A DNA stretch of 64,000 nt from contig ML996702.1 in the NCBI GenBank assembly GCA_010356995.1, forward strand, positions 67,552-131,551, in the 5' to 3' direction. Under the pieces are notes generated by a model. It was not told the DNA's origin. It did no database searches and saw only the letters and a program-made list of their open reading frames with translations. Positions 32,477 to 42,800 of the stretch are shown piece after piece. The stretch is from Trichodelitschia bisporula. Its lineage: Eukaryota; Ascomycota; Dothideomycetes; Phaeotrichales; Phaeotrichaceae. A program made the position numbers and the translations under genes. How positions within the stretch are numbered: position 1 is the first letter of the stretch; each line of letters starts with the position of its first letter.

Positions 32477-34924
32477 ATGGAAGCTTCACAGCACATTCCC
32501 GAGCCGGACACTCATCCTGTCCACCACTTTGCCTTTCCTTCACTCGAGACTGAAGGCGAAGTCGCCGATATCGTCTCGGAAGCTCTTGAGATGACACGCC
32601 CACCACTCGAGCGTCTCCCGAGCGATGCTCACTCGTCGCTCGACGATTCCTCTTATGACATACTCACCGACTCGTCTCTGCTCTCAGACGATGAAGCCCA
32701 TACCGAGTCTCTGGCGTCCTGTTCGGTGGACGAGCATAATGCCAGCGACGTCTCGAGCATCAACTCCGAGTCGGATGATGAGGCCGACGGGCTGCAGAAC
32801 TCGGAAGAAGGCGGCCTCTCGCAAGCAGGAACGGCTGCCTCCTTCCTGCAGCCTGAGAACACTATTGTAGACAGTGGCATGACGGTTCGGACGGTTCAGT
32901 CTTCGGATTCAGCCAACTACCTTGAGTTCTCCGAGGATTTGGAGTCTGGACCCGCCACGGGTGAGATGCACTTGGTGCACTGCATCCATTCCATCTCCAT
33001 GGAACAAGTGCCGCGTGAACTGGCGGGCTATGGGTCGTCCCGCGTCGGGGTTTCCGTCTATCAAACAATATCCGAGTCGACGTTCAAGTGCGAAGGCCGC
33101 TTCCGGATTCTGTTTGTTGGTCAGTATAACCACTATGCTCGGCCTCAAGTCATTGCGCACCTTGCGAGCGCCCTCAACGCTGGCCATGCCACTGAGGACG
33201 AGGGCTCGGTGGAGTCGTCGGGAGTGACGGTCATGCGGCTGTCCTGGCCGTCGGAGACGAAAGGAATGAGTCAAACTCCCGTCTCGAGTTCGCCGGACGT
33301 CGACATCGTGGTTGATCGGTGCAACGGCGCCGTGGAAGCGGAGAACATTGAGCTGACGGTCAATGAAACGACTCGCATTCAGATCTCGGGCGGCCAGGCT
33401 TTCGAGCTGTCGGACGATTCTCCCGTTCTCTACCCCACGTGGAATCTCGTCGTTTTCTTGCATCCCTCTCCCGCCGAGGTTCCCATGCATGAAGCGGACG
33501 CGCATGACAACTACTTCCGGCTCGTCCGGCATGCAATGCAGTCGTGCAACATACCTATGCTTGATATCTCAGAGTATCCGCTCTTTCAGGCTGCTCCCAT
33601 GTCATACACCTACCGGAAGAGGAGCCTCCACCTCCTCGTAACATGCAAAGACGACCGTCCGTTTGTCACTCGGGTGGAGGAGCTGCTGCCGGTTGATCTG
33701 GACACGTTCCTTAGCATCGATCCTAACCTGCTGAACCGGCACCTGGCTAGCATCATACAGGGCAGCTCGACTTCCCCGTTATCTTCGCAGCATATCCCAG
33801 CAGCCAAGGAGGATACTACATCTCACCGCTCTGGCCTCCTCTCCTTGGGCAAGGATGCCATTCGGCACTCGAGCAAGGCTTGCAAAGCTCGCTATTTGGC
33901 CCTCTCCGTGAGAGAAACAATCGGAGTCCTGGGCTTACTGGCACTTCTCCTGAGCGGTATCGGATGGAATCTGACGATGCAGCACTTTGGCGGCAAATCT
34001 ACCGACCACGGTGTCATGAAATGCGAGGACTTTATAACAGAACCATTCTCGATCTTGCCTCCTCCAAGCACCACCTCGCGCTCTCTGACTAGCAGCGCAG
34101 CCCCCATACCCCTGGAGACCGAGATCAGGCCGAAGCCCGAAGTAGCCATCGTGCCCGAGCAGAAGTCTTTGGGCAAGGTCTTGACCGATTTTGTGACGCC
34201 CCTTGATCCGTCTCCCGGCATGTTCCAGGTCGAAAAACTCAACGCAACACACCTGTCGCTGGTGCCCGAGCCGCCGATGAAGATCAAGAAGGGTCACCAG
34301 CTGTCAGTGCTCGTCTCGCGGGATTCTGAGCCGGTGAAGATGGATTTGACGCCCTCTAACGATACCTTTGCCTACATTGTCACGCTCCCGCGCGAGGAGG
34401 CATACGGCCAGGTCGACGTGACGGTCCGGTGGATGGCGAACAGGGCCCGATCGGAGCAGGTAGCACATTTCGATCTCGGCTCCCGCTGGTTCAAGGCTGC
34501 CGCATGGTCCCGGACTGCCTGTGACATCGGCAAGGCGATCCAGAGCGATTTGGTCCTGGTCCAATCCAGCGCGAAAGACATCTCGGTGCGCGTGAGTTCC
34601 AACATTCATGACACGGTCGGCTTCCTGCATCGCAGTGTCAAGGAGCAGGCTGCCGACGCGAAGGCGCCTGCCGACAAGGGACGGAAGCGCTACACCCCGA
34701 TTTCGAAGCGCATTGGGCTGAGCGCACGCACCATCCGCGAGGCTGCGCGGCGACCATTTATCGGCATGTACGAAACGCTGCGCAGCACGGGACCCCATTT
34801 CGTCCCAACCCAGCCAGTGGCCAAGTCGGAGCCCCTCAAGCGCGCCAGTCACAACGCTCGCGACCTTTGGGATAAGCTAAAGGCGCGTGGGAAGGAGGGA
34901 ATACGGCCGGTGGCGATTGTCTGA
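32477..34924 (+). CDS. Single-pass membrane protein of unknown function
   Basis: Single exon, 815 residues from Met32477 (MEASQHIPEPDTHPVHHFAF); the frame is open further upstream but CT-rich and leader-like. Residues 1-170 are acidic and Ser-rich. The block RFRILFVGQYNHYARPQVIA begins a folded region of about 200 residues with alternating strands. One membrane segment lies near residues 479-500 (IGVLGLLALLLSGIGWNL). After it comes a beta-rich stretch (HQLSVLVSRDSEPVKMDL, then YGQVDVTVRW) and a basic tail. I do not recognise the family. Good codon use and the long open frame support a real gene. Confidence 0.8.
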   Translation: MEASQHIPEPDTHPVHHFAFPSLETEGEVADIVSEALEMTRPPLERLPSDAHSSLDDSSYDILTDSSLLSDDEAHTESLASCSVDEHNASDVSSINSESDDEADGLQNSEEGGLSQAGTAASFLQPENTIVDSGMTVRTVQSSDSANYLEFSEDLESGPATGEMHLVHCIHSISMEQVPRELAGYGSSRVGVSVYQTISESTFKCEGRFRILFVGQYNHYARPQVIAHLASALNAGHATEDEGSVESSGVTVMRLSWPSETKGMSQTPVSSSPDVDIVVDRCNGAVEAENIELTVNETTRIQISGGQAFELSDDSPVLYPTWNLVVFLHPSPAEVPMHEADAHDNYFRLVRHAMQSCNIPMLDISEYPLFQAAPMSYTYRKRSLHLLVTCKDDRPFVTRVEELLPVDLDTFLSIDPNLLNRHLASIIQGSSTSPLSSQHIPAAKEDTTSHRSGLLSLGKDAIRHSSKACKARYLALSVRETIGVLGLLALLLSGIGWNLTMQHFGGKSTDHGVMKCEDFITEPFSILPPPSTTSRSLTSSAAPIPLETEIRPKPEVAIVPEQKSLGKVLTDFVTPLDPSPGMFQVEKLNATHLSLVPEPPMKIKKGHQLSVLVSRDSEPVKMDLTPSNDTFAYIVTLPREEAYGQVDVTVRWMANRARSEQVAHFDLGSRWFKAAAWSRTACDIGKAIQSDLVLVQSSAKDISVRVSSNIHDTVGFLHRSVKEQAADAKAPADKGRKRYTPISKRIGLSARTIREAARRPFIGMYETLRSTGPHFVPTQPVAKSEPLKRASHNARDLWDKLKARGKEGIRPVAIV

Positions 34925-35692
34925 AGAGGTCCATGGGAAGTGCAAGGTACAGTACTTTGGCGTTTAAGGTGGATATGGGCGGACATGTTATTCTGCATCC
35001 AGAGCGGGGGTTGGGGTTCGGCGGCGCGTCGGGTAGCTGGCGGGACCCTCGGGTGCTCTCTCATATCGGATCTGGGGCTTTCAACCCCCGCGTGTTTCGC
35101 TCTCTTGCCTGGAGGCTGGCGTCGAGTGTGAGTGTTGGTGTTTTTGCTCCGACATAGCTTTCGCTGCTTAGCTAGGGATTAATGGGGCCGGTTAACGGTA
35201 GGGATGGAGAGGCTATAGAAATCATTGATTTTGGGGCGCGCGCGTTATCCCTCGTTTCTGAATGGTGAATCATTGAGAGATGAAAGATTTTCCCGAAGAG
35301 GCTTTTGTCGACATCTTGGGAATATCACGTGGGTAGTAGGCGCGGGGGGGCGAGGGAAACCGTTAGGCAACGTTCCACGCGGTAGGGAGAAGAAAAGTAA
35401 CTGCCTTCCTCTCCCCCCCACTCTGGCCAGCCACTGGCTCAAGCAGTATGCAACAACTTTCAAGTCCTCTTCGAGTTTGGGAGGCAGCAACCGCCAAGCC
35501 AACCGAGCAGCCAGTTTCGCTGGCGGTGGTCTGTGCGCGCAGGTTGCGTTAGAGGGTGCCTGACAGGCACAACGGAATTTCTAACCCCACACTTTTGCCC
35601 CTCCTTCCCTTATCTGAGAACCTTCGACTTGCTCGCCGTCGAAAAACCATCTACCCCACATCGCACACTTTACATACCGCAAGCAAACCATT
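34925..35692. other. Intergenic
   Basis: It is the spacer between two plus-strand genes and contains the RanBP1 promoter. No coding feature. Confidence 0.55.
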
Positions 35693-36573
35693 ATGGCTGA
35701 CACCGAGACGAAGAAAGACGCGCCTCCCGCCGCTGCTCCGGCCGCCGAGACCAGCACGACTGCCGAGCCTGCTGCGGAGGGAGAGAAGAAGTCCGCTGTC
35801 CAGGGCAACGTCTTTTCCATGTTCGGTGGCGGGCCAAAGCGCGAGAAGAAGGAGGATGAAGAGCCTGTCAACGAGCGATCTGGATCGTCTAAGGCGACGA
35901 AGGCTAAGGAGGACGAGGTAAGTCGCACGATCTCACCCCACTTTTTGTTTGCGTTGAGCGCAGTCACTGACGTCTACTAGGAGGACAAGCCGGATGAGGC
36001 CGAGCCCGACGTTCACTTCGAGCCGGTCGTGCACCTGACGCAGAAGGTCGACACGAAGACGAACGAGGAGTCTGAGGAGCAGGTATTCAAGATGCGTGCG
36101 AAGCTGTTCAAGTTCGACCGCGAGACGCGCGAGTGGAAGGAGCGGGGCACGGGCGACGTTCGTCTGCTGAAGCACAAGGAGAACGGCAAGACGCGCCTAG
36201 TCATGCGCCGTGATAAGACGCTCAAGGTCTGCGCCAACCACTACAGTTAGTGCCCTTGTCGTTTGCGTTGGGGACCTAGCTAATGACGCCGCAGTTGTTC
36301 CCGACATGAAGCTCTCGCCCAACGTTGGTAGTGACCGTAGCTGGGTTTGGAATGCGGCTGCCGATGTCAGCGAGGGTGAGCCGGAGGCTCAGACGCTTGC
36401 TATTCGGTTTGCCAACAGCGACAGTGAGTTTTTGCCGAAATTTGACTCGTTCGCACACACTAACACCAAATACAGACGCCAACGCATTCAAGGAGGCCTT
36501 CCTCAAGGCTCAGCAGGACAACCAGGCTCTGTTCGGCGCTACTAAGCCCGAGGCTGCGTCCACGTCCGCGTAG
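35693..36573 (+). CDS. YRB1: Ran-binding protein 1 (Yrb1), Ran GTPase co-activator
   Basis: Cytosolic protein that binds Ran-GTP and, with RanGAP, releases export complexes at the nuclear pore. Four exons (35693-35917, 35981-36245, 36295-36423, 36476-36573) give 238 residues. The N-terminal 85 residues are Ala/Glu/Lys-rich. The RanBD1 domain spans about 90-225: [60 protein letters not shown] and [20 protein letters not shown]. The ending [12 protein letters not shown] is typical. Introns are 49-63 nt with canonical signals. Length is close to yeast Yrb1 (201) plus a longer N-terminus. Confidence 0.96.
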
Positions 36574-37213
36574 ATGTGGATGTAGAAGCTTGAGCTAGAT
36601 TCCAACCACGATCCATTCAGTGCACTCAGAACAGATGTAGCTTGACGGCAAAGACCATTCCCCCTTTATACTACACCTCAGTTCTTGATGCACTTGATTA
36701 CCCAAATCCTTCCCAACCCCCATCTCCCCATCTCATACACGACGCACGTATCTCAGTTGAACTTTACGGTCAAAAGCCATCACCATCACTTGCAGCAGTT
36801 GAGCCCTTGAGGGTATTGACTTTGGTAGCGACGGGACTTAGCGTGGTGGATGAGAGTAGATAGAACAGCTCTGTACTTAGTTTAAAGGTCGACGACCGAA
36901 ATTAAGTCCAGCTTCAGCATATCTTTGTCTGGTGTGTATGCCGCCGGCATCTTTCTCATCAAAGCGGTGTGGCTCCTGGGTGGCTGCCTTTTTGATACTG
37001 CCGGCCCGTGCTGCCGCGCCCGCCTTTGGCGTTGACCTTTATGCTCGCCTTGGCTCAGAACCCCGAACTCCACCACCCAAATCGCAGCACACTCAAACTC
37101 CACCACCACTGACTTCTACTCCCACCAATCTGTTCCCACCCACGGACGGCTTACTACCCTTTTACGACCCCAAACATACACACAGAACCGTCACAGCCAC
37201 CCCCCCCGCTACA
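36574..37213. other. Intergenic
   Basis: It lies between two plus-strand genes. No coding or RNA feature; the end is C-rich upstream of the Taf14 start. Confidence 0.55.
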
Positions 37214-38275
37214 ATGCCTGAGGTGAGCAAGCGCGTCCGCGCGGGGTTCGTCGTGACGCGTCTGGCCCCGCGACTGACTCTGGATGGAGCTAAATTTTGC
37301 GGCAGGTCAAACGTACGGTCAAGCTCATTACTACCCAGCGCATCATGTATGTGACGCCGGTCTCCGCCGACAGTACCTTTCCTCGTCCACTGTTCTTCTC
37401 CTACCTTTCCTCCCCTTACAAACCATACTCTCCCGCCAACCCCGCTCTATGCGCCATGTGCACGGATCTGCGATGCTGACCTGGACACAGCGACAAGCCC
37501 TCGGGCGTTGAAGGTTTCCCGCTTCGTGCATGGAGCATCGAGCTCTACCTCGTCAACGATCAGGGCGAGGATGTGCCCGCGACCATCTTCGAGAAGGTGA
37601 CGTACGAGCTGCATCCGAGCTTCGAGAAGCGTGCGAAGCAAAGTAAGCGAGCCCCAGCCTGTACCTGGTGGAAGAAGCGGCGCTAAGGTGTTTGCAGCGT
37701 TCAAGAAGCCGCCCTTCCGTATCGAGGAGGAGGGTTGGGGCGAGTTCGATCTCTCGATCCATTGCTCGCCTGTTGGTCGTGGCCCCGAGCAGGCCATGAA
37801 CCATGATCTCAACTTCCAGAAGGAGCGCTACGAGGCCATCCATATCCTGGTATGTGTGGGTGCCGATGATAGCTGGCGCTGGCTGATATCCGCAGGCCTT
37901 CAAGAACCCGAAGCCCGAGCTACTGGCCTTGCTGGCGGAGTCGGGCCCGACGGGCGTCGAGAACGGGGTAAAGAAGACGCCGGCCGAGCCTAAGAAGCGC
38001 GGCCGCAAGGACAAGACGATTGATCTGGAGAAGCTGGCCGACGGCATGCAGAAGCTGGTCGAGGACGATCTGCTTCAGGTGGTCCAGATGATCCATGACA
38101 ACAAGTCGCCCGAGACATACACTAAGAGCGACTCCGAAAGTGAGCACCATTCCTACCTTGTGGCTGAGATTTCTTACACCCTCCAGTGGGCGAGTTTCAC
38201 GTCGACCTCTACACACTGCCTGACAACGCTATCAAGATACTCTGGGATTTTGTCACTTCAAAGGTGGATGTCTAG
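37214..38275 (+). CDS. TAF14: YEATS-domain protein Taf14/Anc1
   Basis: Acyl-lysine reader shared by TFIID, TFIIF, SWI/SNF, INO80 and NuA3 in yeast. Six exons (37214-37222, 37306-37346, 37491-37642, 37698-37849, 37896-38139, 38187-38275) give 228 residues. Exon 1 encodes only Met-Pro-Glu. The YEATS domain fills about residues 1-130: VKRTVKLITTQRII, FPLRAWSIELYLVNDQGEDV, FEKVTYELHPSFEKRAKQ, then FKKPPFRIEEEGWGEFDLSI. A basic linker (KRGRKDKTIDLEKLADGM) leads to a C-terminal ET-like AHD domain (LVEDDLLQVVQMIHDNKSPE, FHVDLYTLPDNAIKILWDFV). The short form without other domains fits Taf14 rather than Yaf9 or Sas5. Confidence 0.94.
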
Positions 38276-39892
38276 CTACCGCAGACACATCCGATGCTTG
38301 CGGCTCGCTAATATCCCGCTCAATAGTCGCTCATGTCACCGTCCATACCCCACCTTCGCCGTACACTCCCGAAGTTGACATGACTTAAGTTCATCGGACG
38401 ATGAGGGATCCATACGCAAGCGTCGTAGGGTTCGCTGAGCGGATTGCATACTGTGTGTGGGCAGGGACCTTAGTTAGGGTAACTTGTGCGTTTGGGGTGT
38501 GCTTTGTCGTCTATCACTGGTGTTGAGTGTATATTGTGTGGTTTATGTGCAGCGCTCTTTTTACTTGTCACTATTGTGGAAAGGGGGCGGTTAAGGACTC
38601 TTTGGCTAGGCGTCTGGCGAAGGGTGGTGTGTGCTGCCAGCGCTGTTGCTGTTGGTGCTGTTGCGCTTATTTTTTCTATCATTGTGTGTTGTGTGTACGA
38701 AAAGTTGGTGGGTCGGGTGCGGGCTTGACGGGAGACGCGGGTGTATGAGGGGATAGCGCATCTCTAGGGTGCCCGGGTAATCATGGATTCGCGTATGGAT
38801 TGACTTCGAGTGGGTTTTGGTGTTGTTCCAATGCAGCGATCTGGCAGACTCTTAATATGACGTTGAGGTAGGGAACCGTCCTTTGTTCGACCTCAAGTCT
38901 CCATGGGCCATGGGGAATGGCATCGCTAGGATGCGAGGGTAATCATGGATTGACTGCAATTGGGTTTTGGTGTTGTTGTAATGGAGCGCTCCATCAGACT
39001 CCTATGCAATCTGACGTTGAGGCAGGGAACCGTCCTTTGTTCGACCTCAAGGCTTCACGCATCATGGGGACCAACAAAGAGGTTACAGCGAATGCCTTTA
39101 CTAAGAGGTTACAGTAAAGGGGTTTGGTGGACAGTACTCCGCACAGGAGATTATCGCGTAGCAGTTACCTTTTTTATTGAATAGAAGCCTTAACCTGCCG
39201 GCTCCGCCCGGGTAGGCGAGGATAGAGGATATCTGATAGCGCGACTCCTAAGATGCGGCATATTTGACGGTTTGTGATGATGACGCTTCCGACGCGATGT
39301 TAGCTCTAGACCTAGAACGCTTTGCTGCACGGTGACATCGTTAGAGGCACGGGTGGGTTCCTTCCCGTCCCCGGCCCGGCGGGAAGCTGGGCACTGAGCT
39401 CTTGGCCCGGGCGCGGGCATGCCACGCCGAACCACCAAAAGCCCCCATGGCAGATCTACAGACGCATTCCTCAACGTCTAGCTCAACTGCTCTCCGATAA
39501 GCCACCATTGCTTACCATCTTCACGCAATTCTTGCAGCATCATTTACTCCACCATAACTCCGCGACTGACACCCTAGAGTTTGTTGTGTTGGTTACCCTA
39601 CGCTTATCGAATCTCACTCACGCTTCGTCCGTGGCACTCTCCGGGTCCACCGAGTGATTTCCGGGGTCCCGCCGTTACCCCCCTGCGAGAGCCTCAGCGC
39701 GCTCGACCACCCCGATTACCCCAAATCTTCCGCGCTGGCAATCGCGTTGTCGCATTCTCACGAACCTCACTCCAGCGCACCGGGGCATTCGATGATGAGC
39801 CAGCTCTTGGATTCTAGAGGACGCATTCGGTCCGCCCAGCTGCCTGTCTCGACGTCTCTTACTCCTTCGCCGCCGCTTCCAGCAGCTTGACC
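38276..39892. other. Intergenic with tandem duplication
   Basis: It is 1.6 kb between Taf14 and the giant FMP27 gene. An imperfect direct duplication lies at 38759-39066. The right part, from about 39450, probably holds the promoter and leader of the giant gene. No coding feature is supported. Confidence 0.55.
38759..39066. repeat. Imperfect tandem direct duplication (units of about 161 and 147 bp)
   Basis: Unit 1 is about 38759-38919 and unit 2 about 38920-39066. Shared blocks include GGTAATCATGGATT, GGGTTTTGGTGTTGTT and GGGAACCGTCCTTTGTTCGA, in the same order. Differences are scattered substitutions and small indels. No ORF or terminal repeat suggests a transposon. Confidence 0.85.
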
Positions 39893-42800
39893 ATGGCGCA
39901 ACCCAGCAGCACCCGGCTGACCATTTCGCAGCCCAGCACCTTCATGTCTTTCGTCGTCGGCATCCTCGTTCTCGCCTACCTGTTCACCTTCGTTCTCTTC
40001 GCCGTTATCCGCATACTCTGGGGCGTCTCAATCCAGCGCTTATGGTGGTCGGGCCTCCGGCGCATCTCGTTCACACCTAGGGAGGGACTTCGCGTGGACA
40101 TACGAGGCCTGAGGCTTTCAATACACCGGCCGACTTTTGCGCAGCCAACGTGGGTCAGCGTCGTGGTCACGGAGCTCAAGGTCACGGTCGACTTCAAATC
40201 ACTGGGCGCGAAACCTGTCAGGGCAAAATCAGGAAGTGGCACACCGGCGACCGCGCAATCGCGTCCGACGACGCCTCTGGAGAAAAAAGGCTCGGAAGAC
40301 GATGAAAGTGGCGGCAACGACCTGTCTGACTTGGATGAAGAAGAAGATGACTCGTCGGATTCGGAGCCGCAGAAGAGTAGGACGTGGAAGCGCCTCACGG
40401 AGCTTAAGGAGCAGATCAAGCGCCTGCACCGGCAGATACAATGGATACGCCTGGTGGACTTCATCGCGACGAACACGGCTATTGTCGTGGTGGACGTTGG
40501 CTCCCTGCAGGTCGCCAGCTTCACCATGGCCGTCGACACGCGCCGCCGGACCGTGGACCGCAGCCGGCTGTTCCAGCACCGTCGTGCCGAGTCGGACGCC
40601 TTTCGCCCCGCTGAATGGATCCTGACCGCACGTGGCATTCTTTTCGCCCTTGATGGGGACGAGGCTAGCGAGATCCTCGACCATGCGACGCTCAACATTC
40701 ATGGCCTCTTGTCGCAGCGGCTCGAAGGTCTCCGCGATGCTTCCATTGCTCTCAAGTTTGGTCGTCTCAGTCTGCCATATGACGACCTGTTCAAGTTCCA
40801 GGAGCGCATGGACACCCATCGCGCGACGCGTAGCCGGTACAATACCCCCTCGCACAGCCGCGCTCCCTCCTTCACCGATATTGTCAACGAGCTCGATGAG
40901 CCCGGCAGTGCAGAGGAGACCATTGTCCAGGCGGTGTCGGACTCCAAGGAGTTCATCTCCTCGATTCTGCGCGGTATTCAAGAGGTCCAATTTGCCGTTG
41001 GCTTTATCGGCCTCTCGAAGCGCATTCGTTCCGTTCAGAAGGCACCGGTCTATCTCAACATGTCTATGAAGGAAGTCGGCCTGGATGTCCTGCGGCTCGA
41101 CCCCAAGGAGCCCGCTCATCTGATGTACTTCTCCCGAACAGACGTGGCGCACCAGGCCCTCCTCACTGTCATTGCTATTTCCGTCGGCATCGATGACGGC
41201 CACGACCATCCCGAGCGACTCTTCTACGTCCCTATGGCAACGGCCACGATCAAGTCCACGCTTCCCTCGAAGACCATCCAGTTTACGGGCCAGAAGAACG
41301 TCGCCGAGCGCAACACCAACATCCTTTTCGCTAATCTCGTTGTTACGTCGCCCTCCATTGATATCGAGGCCAAGCATCCGCCATTTATAATCTCCTTGCT
41401 TCAAAACGCGCTTAAGCAGCCCAGCAATCCTCCACGCAAAAATGAGAGGCATCACATCATCTCCCGTCTACTCCCCAAGGCCAGCGTCAAGATTTCAGTG
41501 CACGAGCCCGTCATTCGTGCGCGGCTTCCGTGTATGGAGATTGAGCGCCGCGGAAATGGCGAGTTCGATTTGCTGATCGGCACTCTGTCTTCCATCTCCC
41601 TCGATATGGAGTCTTCGCATTCCGGCAGCGGCGATTTGCACTACAGCCTGTCCAGTAATCTTCGCGTCGCCTCTAACCAGCTCTACTACCAGACGGCCTC
41701 GGGCGAAAAGCACAATCTCTTAATCACAGAGAGCCTCGAGCTCAAATTCCAAATGAACGCATCTCCCGAAGTAGCGGTGGTTGTATCTGGCAATGTGCAA
41801 ACATTATCAGTGTTCATGGTCCGGCCTGAAATCAGCGAGGGTGTGCGATTGATAGTCACACAGTTGCGAAGCGACGTCTTGAATCCGCCTCAGAGTCCGC
41901 GACCAGCTGCCCCACAGCCGAGCTTCCTGCGCCGGCTTCCTAGTTGGCTTCTTCATGTGCAGCTGCAGGGCTCGGACTTCAACTTTGAAGTCGCTGGTAA
42001 CGATCCGGGCGTCTCACAGCATGCGCGGGGTGCGGCGTTGCACCTCGAGTCGTGTTCCGCGGAGTACAAGGCCAATAAGCACGAGGAGGCAGTGCCACGT
42101 CCGCACAGGCGTCGGGCTGTAAGCAGGTCCATCCATGGCGACGACATATTCCTCAAGGCTCCGTCGTCCAGCCCTTCCCGCAAGTCATACGGCGTGGATT
42201 CGGATAATCGTCATTTGGCGATTCAGACCAACGGCCTGGAAGCGTTCGTCATTGAATCTTCGGAGAACTGGGAGCCGGAGTCGTTTCTGTCTCTCCCGCG
42301 CTTCGAGATTGGCTTTAGTACGGCGAGTGACCAGCAGGGCCAATGCCTCAATGTCAATGCCAACGCAAAGGCGCTGTACGTCCAGTATTCGCTGTACCGT
42401 CACTATGCTCTCGGCGTTGCAACTATGGTGCTGCGCAAGACTTTCTCTAGGCCGCACTCCGACTCCTACGCCCCCGAGCCGAGAGCAAGCCTCTCTCCCA
42501 CACGTAGCGATTTTGGCTCGCCCCCGCGCACCCCCTCCGTTCGGCCCGAGATTGTCAACTTCGATTTCCGTGCGGGCCTCGTCCAGATCAAGGCCACCAT
42601 GCCTGCGGATCCCCCGCTGATGATTCAGGTCTTCAGCGTCGAAGCTGGGCGCCACCGCTGGGCTATCCCGTACGCCAAAGCGCGTCTTGTCCGGCTGTAT
42701 GCGGAGAGCCCGCATGTGAGACGTGTCTGGGCAAGGATAATCAGCATCAGGGGCTTACGTGTGGACTATCGCTTGTCGCGCCGGAAGTATGGTACTGGAT

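Noticed and set aside
40229-41455. 408-codon minus-strand ORF inside the FMP27 gene, and a similar one at 45212-46384
   Set aside because: Both lie antisense to conserved FMP27 coding sequence and show no recognisable domains; they are shadows.
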